Positions 36,307-45,349 of a DNA stretch of 64,000 nt are shown one piece after another. Each line of letters starts with the position of its first letter. The first letter of the stretch is position 1. The notes beneath the pieces are model-generated. The model worked only from the letters and a program-made list of their open reading frames with translations, was not told the origin of the DNA and ran no database searches. The position numbers and the translations under genes were made by a program. This stretch comes from an uncultured Clostridium sp. (GTDB lineage Bacteria; Bacillota; Clostridia; Clostridiales; Clostridiaceae): positions 29,064 through 93,063 of the forward strand of contig URGW01000008.1 of the NCBI GenBank assembly GCA_900547475.1. The letters run 5' to 3'.

Positions 36307-37986
36307 TTAATTAGTCATAACTACATTATTTGTGGAATCTTTTTTGAATAATTTTTTAAAACAAGAAATTGCAACCATAAATCCTAGGCAGATTAGTAAT
36401 ACTGCAAATATTAATTGTAGTCCATCAGTAAGAAATACAAATTGACCAGCAGTTATTTTTTTCATAATACCTAAAATAGCTTGTACTAATGCTGTAAATG
36501 TTACAGATAACATTACAACCATAGGAGCCCATAACATAAAGCCTTTTCTTTTAGTACTTTTTAAGAATACAGCAAGAGTAATTAATACTAATGCAGATAA
36601 TAATTGATTAGCGGCTCCAAATAATGGCCAAACATTATTATATCCACCAAGTGAAAGAATAAGACCTATCACTAAAGTAAGAATTGTTGCAAAATATTTA
36701 TTTGTCATTAATTTAGAAATTCCAGTAGCTTCTTTACAATCATCTTTAAATAATTCTTGAAGAGACATACGGCCAATACGTGCAACAGAGTCTAAAGATG
36801 TTAGAGCTAATGCTGATACACACATTGTCATTATGCAACTAGCGATATGCTCAGGAATTCCTAAAAGCCCTAAGAAACCAGCAACATTACTTGAAAATAT
36901 AGCAAAAGGAGTTCCTTCAGGCATTTTTCCTCCAACAGCAGCAGCACCTACTACAACAAGAGCAATTACACCTAGTAGAGTTTCAATAAGCATAGCACCA
37001 TATCCTATACTTAGCATATCTTTTTCATTTTTTACTTGTTTAGATGAAGTTTCAGATGAAACTAAACTATGGAATCCAGAAACGGCACCACAAGCAATTG
37101 TTATAAATAATGTTGGAAATAAGAAGCTTCCATTTACTTCAAAACCTACAAAGGCAGGTAAGTTCATTTCAGGTTTAGCTACTACAACACCTAAAACAGC
37201 ACCGATAATCATTGCAAGTAATAAGAATGTACTTAAGTAATCTCTTGGTTGCATTAATAACCACATTGGAGTAATTGATGCTAAGAAAAGATAAGCAAAA
37301 GTTACTATTAGCCAAGTTGTTTTATTAAAGTATAGAGGAAAGGCTATTCCTACAGCTAGCATAGCAACTAAAAGAACAACTCCAATTATAAATTGTAAGC
37401 TTTGACTTGGATTTTTATATTTAATAAAAACACCAAAAATCATTGCAACTATTATAAATAGCATTGAAATTGATGCAGCAGATGCATTGGGTGTAAGTAA
37501 AGAACCATCTTGTGCTATTCCATTAAATGTATTAGCAACTATATCAGAAAAGGCTGCAATTACTAATAAAGTAAATATCCAAGCAAATAAAAAGAAAAAT
37601 TTTCTACCTGCTTTTCCGATATATTGTTCAATTAAGCCACCAATTGATTTACCTTCATTTTTAACAGATGCATATAAAGCAGCAAAGTCATGTACTGCTC
37701 CAAAGAATATTCCCCCAATTAGTAACCATAATAAAACAGGTAACCATCCAAACATTGCTGCAATAATTGGTCCTGTTACAGGCCCCGCCCCTGCAATTGA
37801 TGAAAATTGATGAGAGAATACCACAGATTTTGGTGTAGGAATAAAATCCTCTCCATCCTCCTTTGTATAAGCTGGTGTTTTTGCATTTGGATCAATACCC
37901 CAAGTTTTAGCAAGATATCTTCCATAAGTAACATAAGCAATAGCTAAAACTAATATGGCAAGTCCTACTATAGTTAATCCATTCAT
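36307..37986 (-). CDS. cstA: CstA-family carbon starvation / pyruvate transporter
   Basis: 559 residues, about fifteen membrane segments. 'SHQFSSIAGAGPVTGPIIAA' near residue 60 and 'VSGFHSLVSSETSSKQV' are CstA signatures. E. coli relatives (CstA, BtsT) take up peptides or pyruvate with protons when carbon is short. A TTGACG/TATAAT promoter lies 67 nt upstream. AAGGGGGC site 8 nt before the ATG. No BtsSR/YpdAB-like two-component system is adjacent. Confidence 0.9.
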   Translation of the reverse strand: MNGLTIVGLAILVLAIAYVTYGRYLAKTWGIDPNAKTPAYTKEDGEDFIPTPKSVVFSHQFSSIAGAGPVTGPIIAAMFGWLPVLLWLLIGGIFFGAVHDFAALYASVKNEGKSIGGLIEQYIGKAGRKFFFLFAWIFTLLVIAAFSDIVANTFNGIAQDGSLLTPNASAASISMLFIIVAMIFGVFIKYKNPSQSLQFIIGVVLLVAMLAVGIAFPLYFNKTTWLIVTFAYLFLASITPMWLLMQPRDYLSTFLLLAMIIGAVLGVVVAKPEMNLPAFVGFEVNGSFLFPTLFITIACGAVSGFHSLVSSETSSKQVKNEKDMLSIGYGAMLIETLLGVIALVVVGAAAVGGKMPEGTPFAIFSSNVAGFLGLLGIPEHIASCIMTMCVSALALTSLDSVARIGRMSLQELFKDDCKEATGISKLMTNKYFATILTLVIGLILSLGGYNNVWPLFGAANQLLSALVLITLAVFLKSTKRKGFMLWAPMVVMLSVTFTALVQAILGIMKKITAGQFVFLTDGLQLIFAVLLICLGFMVAISCFKKLFKKDSTNNVVMTN

Positions 37987-38052
37987 TATAAAAGCCCCCT
38001 TTAAAAAAATAGTATAATTTACAAATAATTCATAAATTCTAATATAATAGTA

Positions 38053-38081
38053 ATTATAGTGATGGTGTGATAAAACGTCAA
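38053..38081 (-). promoter_or_regulatory. cstA promoter
   Basis: Minus strand TTGACG (38081-38076), 17-nt spacer, TATAAT (38058-38053). The remaining 335-bp gap to 38321 is AT-rich with only the hairpin below. Confidence 0.75.
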
Positions 38082-38285
38082 CAAATTTGAAGAAAAAATG
38101 ATAATTTAATAAAAAAATAATTTATTATTAAAAAAAGTTAAAAAGGAAACGTTTAAATATAGTATTGAATAAATTTATATCAAAATAAGTAAGGGTTAAA
38201 ATTTTAATTAAGAGGTGAATGGGTGGAAAGGTGGATTAATTCAGTAAGATAAATAAGTTATAAAATAAATATATTACTAAAAACT

Positions 38286-38318
38286 AAAATAGCAGAAGTT
38301 AATTTTCTGCTATTTTTA
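38286..38318 (-). terminator. terminator of the DUF2500 gene
   Basis: AAATAGCAGAA and TTCTGCTATTT arms around GTTAATT, with T runs on both strands. Confidence 0.8.
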
Positions 38319-38321
38319 GTA

Positions 38322-38687
38322 TTAAAACTCTCTTTTAAAATCTATAAATCTTGTTCCTTGAAATGATAAAGTTCCCTTATCACCTTCAGCTAATAATCCG
38401 TATTGAGTACCATCTACATGAAATTCTTGTCTTTGTCCATTAGTATATTCAAATGTAACATAATATGTTGTAGAGGTTGTTGACATGTGATTTTCATTAC
38501 CATGACGATGTGATACTGAAGTTCTTTTGGATACAATTGTTGCAGTTACAGGAACTATTGGTTGTTTGTTATTATAACTCCATTCTTTAATGTTTTTAAT
38601 AAGAGTGAATATAACAATACCAAATATAAGTAAAAAAAACATAGGAAATAAAAATTGCATAATATTAAAAAATGGATCAATAAACAT
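38322..38687 (-). CDS. DUF2500 domain protein
   Basis: 121 residues: one membrane helix near the N-terminus (about 8-30) and a small beta domain with 'TATIVSKRTSVS' and 'YYVTFEYTNGQRQEF' ending 'GDKGTLSFQGTRFIDF', the DUF2500 pattern. Function unknown. The ATG at 38687 after GGAGGAAAA is chosen over the in-frame upstream one. Confidence 0.85.
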   Translation of the reverse strand: MFIDPFFNIMQFLFPMFFLLIFGIVIFTLIKNIKEWSYNNKQPIVPVTATIVSKRTSVSHRHGNENHMSTTSTTYYVTFEYTNGQRQEFHVDGTQYGLLAEGDKGTLSFQGTRFIDFKREF

Positions 38688-38899
38688 TATTTTTCCTCCG
38701 TATGAATAATTTATAACAATATAATACAATAAATGAATATTTTATACAATGATATGCTATCATAGCATTTTTAGTATTTTATATAAAACTTAAAGGTTTT
38801 ATTATTATGGACAAGATAAAATTGTAGTTATATAATTGCAAATATAAATTATAAATACGTTTAATATAAAAGTATAATATAGATTTTAGTATAGTTTCA

Positions 38900-39313
38900 A
38901 AGATTGAGTCTTTAATATATGATAATATTTATTTAAAATTAGCTGTAGTACAAGGAACTGCTCATTCAAGAACATTAATTGAAAAAATAAAAAATAATGA
39001 AGTTAAATATGACTTTATTGAAGTAATGGCTTGTAAAGGTGGTTGTATAGGTGGCGGTGGTCAACCTAAAACTACAAGAGTAATAAATGATAAAATAAGA
39101 CTTAGTCGTATAGAAGGATTATATGGTAAAGATGTAGAATTAAAAATTAAATGTAGTTACCAAAATCCAGATATAATAGCAGTGTATGATGAATTTTATA
39201 AAGAACCATTATCACATTTAGCACATGAACTTTTACATACAGCATATAGTTCAAAAAAACATATGCTAGGTCTTGATAATGAAGAAGAAATATTTTCAGA
39301 GGAAATTGTATAG
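38900..39313 (+). pseudogene. hydA: 3' fragment of an [FeFe]-hydrogenase gene
   Basis: The open frame (from about 38870) encodes only the C-terminal about 140 residues of the catalytic domain: the third H-cluster motif 'EVMACKGGCIGGGGQP' and the tail 'EPLSHLAHELLHTAYSS'. Motifs TSCSPxW and MPCxxKxxE, which hold the other cluster cysteines, are missing, as are all ferredoxin-like domains (a full enzyme has about 450-580 residues). No start codon with a ribosome site is present. It cannot be an active hydrogenase. Directly upstream is the promoter side of the DUF2500 gene. Confidence 0.9.
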
Positions 39314-39340
39314 TTTGTAGAAGTTAATATTTTTTAGTAA

Positions 39341-39374
39341 GCTGTCTTAAATATATATTTTTAGGGCAGCCTAT
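39341..39374 (+). terminator. weak hairpin after the hydA fragment
   Basis: GCTGTC (39341-39346) pairs with GGCAGC (39365-39370) with a G-T pair, flanking AT-rich pairs extend it; poor T tail. Confidence 0.5.
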
Positions 39375-39503
39375 TTATATTAAACTATTAAAAATAATAA
39401 ATATTAAAAGGTTTTATAATTTTTAAATATGATAGATAACATAGAATTATTGTGTATATATTTAAGGTAAGTGAAATTTATTATATAAATAGAGGTGATA
39501 AAA

Positions 39504-40550
39504 GTGGATATTAGAGCCATAATACAAAAGCTATATGATACTAATGATGCATCAAGAGAAGAGTTATTGTATCTATTAGACAATATAGATGATGATAGTA
39601 AAAAGTTTCTTATAGAAAAAGCTTATGAAACAAGATATAAATATTTTAAAAATACAGTATTTGTTAGAGGTCTAATAGAAATTAGTAGTTATTGTAAAAA
39701 AGATTGTTTATATTGTGGTCTTAGAAGAAGTAATAAAAATGCCGAAAGATATAGATTAGATATAGATGATATATTGGAGTGTGCTAGAAGAGGAGACGAG
39801 CTAGGATATAAGACTATAGTTTTACAAGGTGGAGAAGATGCTTTTTACACAGATGAAAAAATGATTGAAATTATAAAAGCTATTAAAAAAGAGTTTCCAA
39901 ACAATGCATTAACTTTATCTATTGGAGAAAGAAGTTATGAGTCTTATAAAAAACTATATGAAGCTGGAGCAGATAGATTTTTACTTAGACATGAAAGTGC
40001 AACTAAGAGTCTATATGAATCTATACACAATACTGAATCATTTGAAGAGAGAAGACGTTGTTTAAGAGATTTAAAGGAAATAGGATTCCAAGCAGGAGCA
40101 GGTTTTATGGTAGGATTACCTAATCAAACTAATGAAGATTTAGCAAATGATTTAAGATTTGTAAAAGAATTAGAACCTGCAATGTGTGGTATAGGGCCAT
40201 TTATTCCTCATAAAGATACACCTTTTAGAGACTGCATAGCAGGTACTACAGAAAAAACTATAATTTTACTTGCAATAACAAGACTATTATTACCAAGGGT
40301 ATTACTACCAGCGACTACGGCACTTGCAAGTATTGATAGTAATGGAAGAAATGAAGGATTAAGAGCTGGAGCAAATGTTATAATGCCAAACTTATCACCA
40401 ATGGGAGTTAGAAAAAAGTACTCTTTATATAATAATAAAGCATTTATATTAGATGAAGATGCAGGGTATAGAAAGAGTATAGAGAAAAAGCTAAAGAAAG
40501 CAGGCTTTGAATTTGTTGTTTCAAGGGGAGATAATCCAGACTTTGCATAG
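39504..40550 (+). CDS. hydE: [FeFe]-hydrogenase maturase HydE (radical SAM)
   Basis: 348 residues. The radical SAM cluster motif is 'CKKDCLYCGLRR' (CX3CX2C), followed by 'VLQGGEDAFYTDEK' and 'RHESATKSLYESIH', typical of HydE. The enzyme works on a thiol-containing Fe precursor of the H-cluster diiron site. It appears complete. Start taken as GTG 39504 with GAGGTG 6 nt before; the in-frame GTG 39495 lies within that ribosome site. Confidence 0.92.
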   Translation: MDIRAIIQKLYDTNDASREELLYLLDNIDDDSKKFLIEKAYETRYKYFKNTVFVRGLIEISSYCKKDCLYCGLRRSNKNAERYRLDIDDILECARRGDELGYKTIVLQGGEDAFYTDEKMIEIIKAIKKEFPNNALTLSIGERSYESYKKLYEAGADRFLLRHESATKSLYESIHNTESFEERRRCLRDLKEIGFQAGAGFMVGLPNQTNEDLANDLRFVKELEPAMCGIGPFIPHKDTPFRDCIAGTTEKTIILLAITRLLLPRVLLPATTALASIDSNGRNEGLRAGANVIMPNLSPMGVRKKYSLYNNKAFILDEDAGYRKSIEKKLKKAGFEFVVSRGDNPDFA

Positions 40551-40559
40551 TTTTAGAAT

Positions 40560-40971
40560 TTGGGGCAATGTGATGTGATTTTGATTAATTTCCAAGAAAC
40601 ATATTATCAAGATTCTTATAATAAGATGCATCCAAAATCTTTAAAAGGAGATTATGAATATCATTTAACTGCTTTTGATAGAGTAATGGAAGCTGGAATA
40701 GATGATGTCGGAGCAGGTGTATTATTTGGTCTTGCTGATCCTAGATTTGAAGTATTAGCTCTTATGATGCATAATTCATTATGTCTGTGAGCCTAATGCA
40801 ATTATGACTCTCCTTGAATTCACTTTAGATTATGGAGATAAAGAATTATATGATAAAGCTCAAGAAATAATAAATGCAGAAGTTGAAAATATTCCAAGAG
40901 AAGATATAAAGAATCTTACTAAAGCAAGTTTAGAAAAAATGAAAAATGGTGAAAGAGACTTTTATTTATAG
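40560..40971 (+). pseudogene. hydG: hydG remnant with two large deletions
   Basis: Two HydG pieces in tandem. 40560-40785 reads 'NFQETYYQDSYNKMHPKSLK...' through 'GVLFGLADPRFEVLALMMHN', the middle of HydG; after about 40785 the frame changes and 40792-40971 reads 'CEPNAIMTLLEFTLDYGD...' to 'GERDFYL', the extreme C-terminus. The radical SAM CX3CX2C region, and about 150 residues between the pieces, are gone. HydG makes CO and cyanide from tyrosine for the H-cluster; this copy cannot. Confidence 0.9.
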
Positions 40972-40980
40972 GAGGTTAGT

Positions 40981-42168
40981 ATGAATATAACTCCAAATTC
41001 AAATAGAAAACATATAGGGATATATGGAAATACAAATAGTGGGAAATCATCTCTTATGAATACTATTTTAGGGCAAGATATATCACTTGTATCTAGTGTA
41101 GAAGGAACCACTACTGATCCTGTTCAAAAAGCTATGGAGCTTATTCCTTTTGGTCCGGTTTTATTAATTGATACAGCAGGACTTGAGGATAAAAGTGAGC
41201 TTGGATCTATAAGAGTTAAGAAAAGTTATGAATTCTTAAAAAGGTTAGATTTTGCTTTATATGTAGTTGATGCAGGAAATGCTGATTTAAACACTTATAA
41301 AATTTGGAAAAGAGAAGCTACTAGATATAATTTAGATCATGTTGTAGTTATAAATAAAGTAGATACTGTAAGTAATGAAGACATAGATAATTTAGTTAAA
41401 AACTTTAAATCATATGTTCTTATATCTGCTAAGAATAAAGTTGGAATTGATGATCTTAGAAGTGAAATGATTAAGCATCTAGAAGATGGTGAAGAGGAAA
41501 GACCTATTGTTGGTGATTTATTAGAATATGGTTCAAAAGTAGTTTTAGTAGTTCCAGTTGATAGTGAGGCACCAAAGGGAAGAATAATTCTTCCACAAGT
41601 ACAAGTTATAAGAGATTGTTTAGATCATGGTATAAAGACTTATGTTGTAAGAGATACTGAGCTTAAAGAAGCTATTGAAGAGTTAAAGGATATAGATTTA
41701 GTTATAACTGATTCTCAAGCTTTTAAAGAAGTTGATAGTATAATACCTAAAGATTTGAAGCTTACTAGTTTTTCCATATTATTTGCTAGACAAAAAGGCG
41801 AGTTTAATGAGTTTTTAAAAGGCGTAAAGAAGCTTGACACTTTAAAGCCAAATGATAGGATATTAATTTGTGAAAGCTGTTCACACAATGTATCACATGA
41901 GGATATAGGTAGGGTTAAGATACCAAATATGTTAAGAAAAATAGCAGGTGGAGATTTAAATATTGATTATATGGTTGGTTATGATTTCAAGGAAAATGTT
42001 GAAGACTATGATTTAATAATTCACTGCGGTGCATGTATGGTAAATAGAAAAAGTGTATTAAATAAAATAAATGCATGTAAAGAAAAAAATGTACCTATAA
42101 CTAATTATGGAATGGTTATAGCTTATTTTACAAAAATATTAGATAGATCAGTTGAAATTTTTAAATAA
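40981..42168 (+). CDS. hydF: [FeFe]-hydrogenase maturation GTPase HydF
   Basis: 395 residues. GTPase domain with 'GNTNSGKSS' (P loop), 'EGTTTDP' (switch I), 'DTAG', 'NKVD'; a dimerisation domain; and a C-terminal cluster domain with 'CESCSHN' and 'HCGACM' that bind the 4Fe-4S cluster. It is the scaffold that assembles the diiron subcluster from HydE and HydG products and gives it to HydA. AGGAGG site. Intact despite the broken hydG beside it, so it may serve hydrogenases encoded elsewhere. Confidence 0.93.
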   Translation: MNITPNSNRKHIGIYGNTNSGKSSLMNTILGQDISLVSSVEGTTTDPVQKAMELIPFGPVLLIDTAGLEDKSELGSIRVKKSYEFLKRLDFALYVVDAGNADLNTYKIWKREATRYNLDHVVVINKVDTVSNEDIDNLVKNFKSYVLISAKNKVGIDDLRSEMIKHLEDGEEERPIVGDLLEYGSKVVLVVPVDSEAPKGRIILPQVQVIRDCLDHGIKTYVVRDTELKEAIEELKDIDLVITDSQAFKEVDSIIPKDLKLTSFSILFARQKGEFNEFLKGVKKLDTLKPNDRILICESCSHNVSHEDIGRVKIPNMLRKIAGGDLNIDYMVGYDFKENVEDYDLIIHCGACMVNRKSVLNKINACKEKNVPITNYGMVIAYFTKILDRSVEIFK

Positions 42169-42181
42169 TTTATAAAAATAT

Positions 42182-42219
42182 AAGAAGCTAGCTCAAAATA
42201 TAGAGTAGCTTCTTTTTTT
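42182..42219 (+). terminator. terminator after hydF
   Basis: AAGAAGCTA (42182-42190) pairs with TAGCTTCTT (42206-42214), then TTTTT. Confidence 0.88.
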
Positions 42220-42335
42220 GTATAAGACAATAATAAAAGGTTATATGAATTAATATATGATTTAAATTTTTGTATTTTATGTAGTGGTAAATACTGTATA
42301 ATGAATATGTAGCAATAAATTTAGGGGGAAGAAGA

Positions 42336-42899
42336 ATGATTAAAAGATATATGGATGTTTTTAAAAGTAAACCTTTAGTAACTGCATTTAGTAGTAGCTT
42401 AGTTATTGGATATAGTATTTGTTTACTATACATTATTTTAATAGGAAACAATATGAAGTTATATGAAATTCCTCAAATTATAATTCCCATTTTGATATTT
42501 GGAATTTTAATAGGGGGATTTTCAGTATTTCCAGTATTATTATCAATACTTAATTTAATATATTTAATTAATTTGAAAAAAGATGAAGAAATTAAAAAGC
42601 AAAAAATAAAAGTAGAAGTTATTACTATGATAATAGGGAGTTGTTTTATGTTTATATATTTAGCTAGTGGCTTACCAAATATAACATATAAAGATTGGAA
42701 TGAAAGTATATTTTACTTTCAAATTCATACACCTATTGCAACAGAAATGATGTTAACTATAGCCATCTTTATATTAGTTGCTATATTAGGTTACTTAGTA
42801 TTAAGATTTTCAAAAATAAATAAGTTATCAGTAATTTATTTATTTGATAATAAACCAGAGAATCGTATAGCAATGCAGTATTTACCTAAGAAAAAATGA
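42336..42899 (+). CDS. four-helix membrane protein of unknown function
   Basis: 187 residues, membrane segments at about 17-37, 45-78 (possibly two), 92-112 and 133-157. Lys-rich loops face the cytoplasm. AGGGGG site before the ATG. It stands alone between hydF and the sucrose regulator; no family recognised. Confidence 0.6.
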   Translation: MIKRYMDVFKSKPLVTAFSSSLVIGYSICLLYIILIGNNMKLYEIPQIIIPILIFGILIGGFSVFPVLLSILNLIYLINLKKDEEIKKQKIKVEVITMIIGSCFMFIYLASGLPNITYKDWNESIFYFQIHTPIATEMMLTIAIFILVAILGYLVLRFSKINKLSVIYLFDNKPENRIAMQYLPKKK

Positions 42900-42959
42900 T
42901 AAAAAAGAATTATATATGATATAATTTATTTAATGTTAACAATTAAGAAGGGAAAGCAT

Positions 42960-43943
42960 ATGAAAGTTAAAATACAAGATGTAGCTAAAAAGGCAGGAGT
43001 TTCAGCAACTACTGTATCAAGGGTTCTTAATAATAGAGGATATATAAGTGATGAAACAAGAGAAAAAGTTAATAAAGCAATGAAGGAACTGAATTATTTT
43101 CCAAATGATGTTGCACGTTCATTATTTAATAAAAGAACTAATTTAATAGGATTAATTATACCTACTGTAAGTAATCCTTTTTTTGGAGAACTTACCTTTT
43201 ATATAGAGACTATTTGTAATTCTATTGGATATAAAATATTAATTTGTAATAGTCTTAATAATATTGAAAATGAAAAAAAATATTTAGAAATGCTTATGAG
43301 AAATCAAGTTGATGGAATTATAGTTGGAACACACAATCAGGGGATATTAGATTATAAAAATGATAATTTAGCAGCAGTATCTATTGACACATATTTATCA
43401 GAAAATATACCAATTATAGGATCTGATAATTATAATGGAGGGAAAATAGCAACAGAATTGTTATTAGCTAAAGGATGTAAAAATATAATTAATATAGATG
43501 GAGACTGTAATTTAAAAACACAAGCAAGGTTGAGAAAAGTTGCATATGAAGATGTAATGAAAGCAAATAATAAATCACCTATAACTTATGAAATTATAGG
43601 TGCATTTGAGGGGAAAAATCAAATGCAGATTATAAACAAAATTTTAAGTGAAAATCCAGAAGTAGATGGAGTTTTTGCAACAAATGATTTATTTGCAGCA
43701 GCTTTTATAAATGAAGCTAGAAAGCGTGGAAAAAGAATACCAGAAGATATAAAAGTAGTAGGATATGATGGAACTGAAACTAGTAGAAGTTTATTGCCAG
43801 ATTTAACAACTATAAAACAACCAATAGAGATGATAGCAAGAAAAGCTATTGATGTATTGATGAAAGAGATTGAAGGAGATTTTTCTTACAAAAAATCTCA
43901 CATAGCAATCCCAGTAACACTTTTAGAAGGTAAAACCACATAA
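42960..43943 (+). CDS. scrR: LacI-family sucrose operon repressor
   Basis: 327 residues: N-terminal helix-turn-helix 'IQDVAKKAGVSATTVSRVL' and a sugar-binding domain with 'VDGIIVGTHNQG' and 'PEVDGVFATNDLFAAA'. It is followed by its own terminator, then by the permease-sucrase genes whose promoter carries a tandem 17-bp operator, its likely target. ATG 42960 follows AAGAAGGG; an earlier in-frame ATG at 42933 is not preceded by a site. Confidence 0.88.
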   Translation: MKVKIQDVAKKAGVSATTVSRVLNNRGYISDETREKVNKAMKELNYFPNDVARSLFNKRTNLIGLIIPTVSNPFFGELTFYIETICNSIGYKILICNSLNNIENEKKYLEMLMRNQVDGIIVGTHNQGILDYKNDNLAAVSIDTYLSENIPIIGSDNYNGGKIATELLLAKGCKNIINIDGDCNLKTQARLRKVAYEDVMKANNKSPITYEIIGAFEGKNQMQIINKILSENPEVDGVFATNDLFAAAFINEARKRGKRIPEDIKVVGYDGTETSRSLLPDLTTIKQPIEMIARKAIDVLMKEIEGDFSYKKSHIAIPVTLLEGKTT

Positions 43944-43956
43944 AATTATTAATAGA

Positions 43957-43999
43957 TAACATACTAAAATATTATATAGATTTTAGTATGTTACTTTTT
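43957..43999 (+). terminator. terminator after the LacI-type regulator
   Basis: TAACATACTAAAA (43957 onward) pairs with TTTTAGTATGTTA (43981-43993), then CTTTTTT. Confidence 0.85.
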
Positions 44000-44013
44000 T
44001 TACATAAATTTAA

Positions 44014-44052
44014 ATGAAACCGGTTGACATATGAAACCGGTTGACATATAAT
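44014..44052 (+). promoter_or_regulatory. sucrose promoter built from a tandem 17-bp operator
   Basis: ATGAAACCGGTTGACAT occurs twice in direct succession (44014-44030, 44031-44047). Copy 1 supplies the -35 TTGACA (44024-44029), copy 2 fills the 17-nt spacer, and TATAAT (44047-44052) starts at its last base. The palindromic AACCGGTT core is of LacI-family type. Confidence 0.85.
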
Positions 44053-44099
44053 TTATTTATCAAATAAAAATGTTTACAAGATAAAGGGGGATTTTAAAA

Positions 44100-45332
44100 A
44101 TGTCAAAATCAAAGGCAGTATATTTAAAATTGAGTGCTTATTTCTTTTTCTTCTTTGTAACTTGGTCAGCAAGTTATTCATTATTTTCTATTTGGCTAGG
44201 ACAAGAAATAAAATTGAGTGGTGCAGATACTGGTGTTGTATTTTCTGTAAACGCTATCTTTGCTTTGTGTATGCAACCCATATATGGTTACATTTCTGAT
44301 AAGATAGGATTAAAAAAGAGTATACTAACTTTTATAAGTATATTGTTAATTTTCGTGGGACCATTTTATATATATGTTTATGGACCTTTATTAAAATACA
44401 ATACAATTTTAGGAGCAGTAGTTGGTGGAATTTATTTAGGAACAGCATTTCTTGCAGGAGTTGGAGCAATTGAATCTTATGTAGAAAAAATAGGTCGTAA
44501 GTATAATTTTGAATATGGACGCTCTAGAATGTGGGGATCACTAGGATGGGCAGCTGCTACATTTTTTGCTGGACAGTTATTTAATATAAATCCTAATATT
44601 AATTTTTGGATTGCATCTATTTCAGCTATAATATTATTTTTTATAATTTTATCTATATCAATAGAAATGAGTGATGAAGATTTAGAAAAAGCTCAATCTG
44701 TTAATATAAAAGATGTGTGTTTGCTTTTTAAATTAAAAGAGTTTTGGTTCTTTATACTTTATGTAATCGGGGTAACTTGCTTCTATAATGTTTATGATCA
44801 ACAGTTCCCATTATATTATTCATCTATGTTTAGTACAAAAGAACTAGGTAATCAGATATTTGGTTACTTAAATTCATTTCAAGTATTTTTAGAGGCAGCA
44901 ATGATGTTTATAGCACCATTTATAGTAAATAAAATTAGTGCTAAAAAAGGATTAATTCTTGCAGGGTTATTAATGAGCTTTAGAATTATAGGTTCAGGAT
45001 TAGCAACAGAACCAATATTAATATCATGTATGAAATTACTACATGCAGTTGAATTACCAATAATGCTAATTGCAGTATTTAAGTATTTAGCCGCTAATTT
45101 TGATAATCGTTTATCTTCAATATTATATTTAGTTGGATATCAGTTTGCTTCTCAAGTAGGCGCAACAGTATTATCGCCAATAATAGGTAGATTTTATGAT
45201 ACTGTAGGTTTTAGCAGTACTTATATTATAATGGGATGTATAGTTTTAGTATTTACATTAATATCAATGATTACTTTAGCTAGTTCCCAAAAAGAAAATC
45301 TAATTACAACAAAAAATACGAATAGTTTATAA
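44100..45332 (+). CDS. MFS oligosaccharide:H+ symporter, probable sucrose permease
   Basis: 410 residues, twelve membrane segments, LacY/CscB-like OHS family: 'SYSLFSIWLGQEIKLSGADTG' area near the N-terminus and 'FEYGRSRMWGSLGWA', close to the LacY/CscB loop. Co-transcribed with a GH32 sucrase (17-bp gap) and controlled by the neighbouring LacI-type protein, so it most likely imports free sucrose, with no PTS step. Confidence 0.87.
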   Translation: MSKSKAVYLKLSAYFFFFFVTWSASYSLFSIWLGQEIKLSGADTGVVFSVNAIFALCMQPIYGYISDKIGLKKSILTFISILLIFVGPFYIYVYGPLLKYNTILGAVVGGIYLGTAFLAGVGAIESYVEKIGRKYNFEYGRSRMWGSLGWAAATFFAGQLFNINPNINFWIASISAIILFFIILSISIEMSDEDLEKAQSVNIKDVCLLFKLKEFWFFILYVIGVTCFYNVYDQQFPLYYSSMFSTKELGNQIFGYLNSFQVFLEAAMMFIAPFIVNKISAKKGLILAGLLMSFRIIGSGLATEPILISCMKLLHAVELPIMLIAVFKYLAANFDNRLSSILYLVGYQFASQVGATVLSPIIGRFYDTVGFSSTYIIMGCIVLVFTLISMITLASSQKENLITTKNTNSL

Positions 45333-45349
45333 AATGGGGGGAAATAATT

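Noticed and set aside
37487..37810. Plus-strand open frames opposite cstA
   Set aside because: Antisense shadows of a conserved transporter gene.
38145..38156. cre-like GGAAACGTTTAA upstream of cstA
   Set aside because: Too far upstream of the mapped-like promoter and poor at the outer consensus bases; could be chance.
44014..44047. Tandem 17-bp repeat as a possible mini CRISPR
   Set aside because: Repeats abut with no spacer and form an operator/promoter; no cas gene is in the window.
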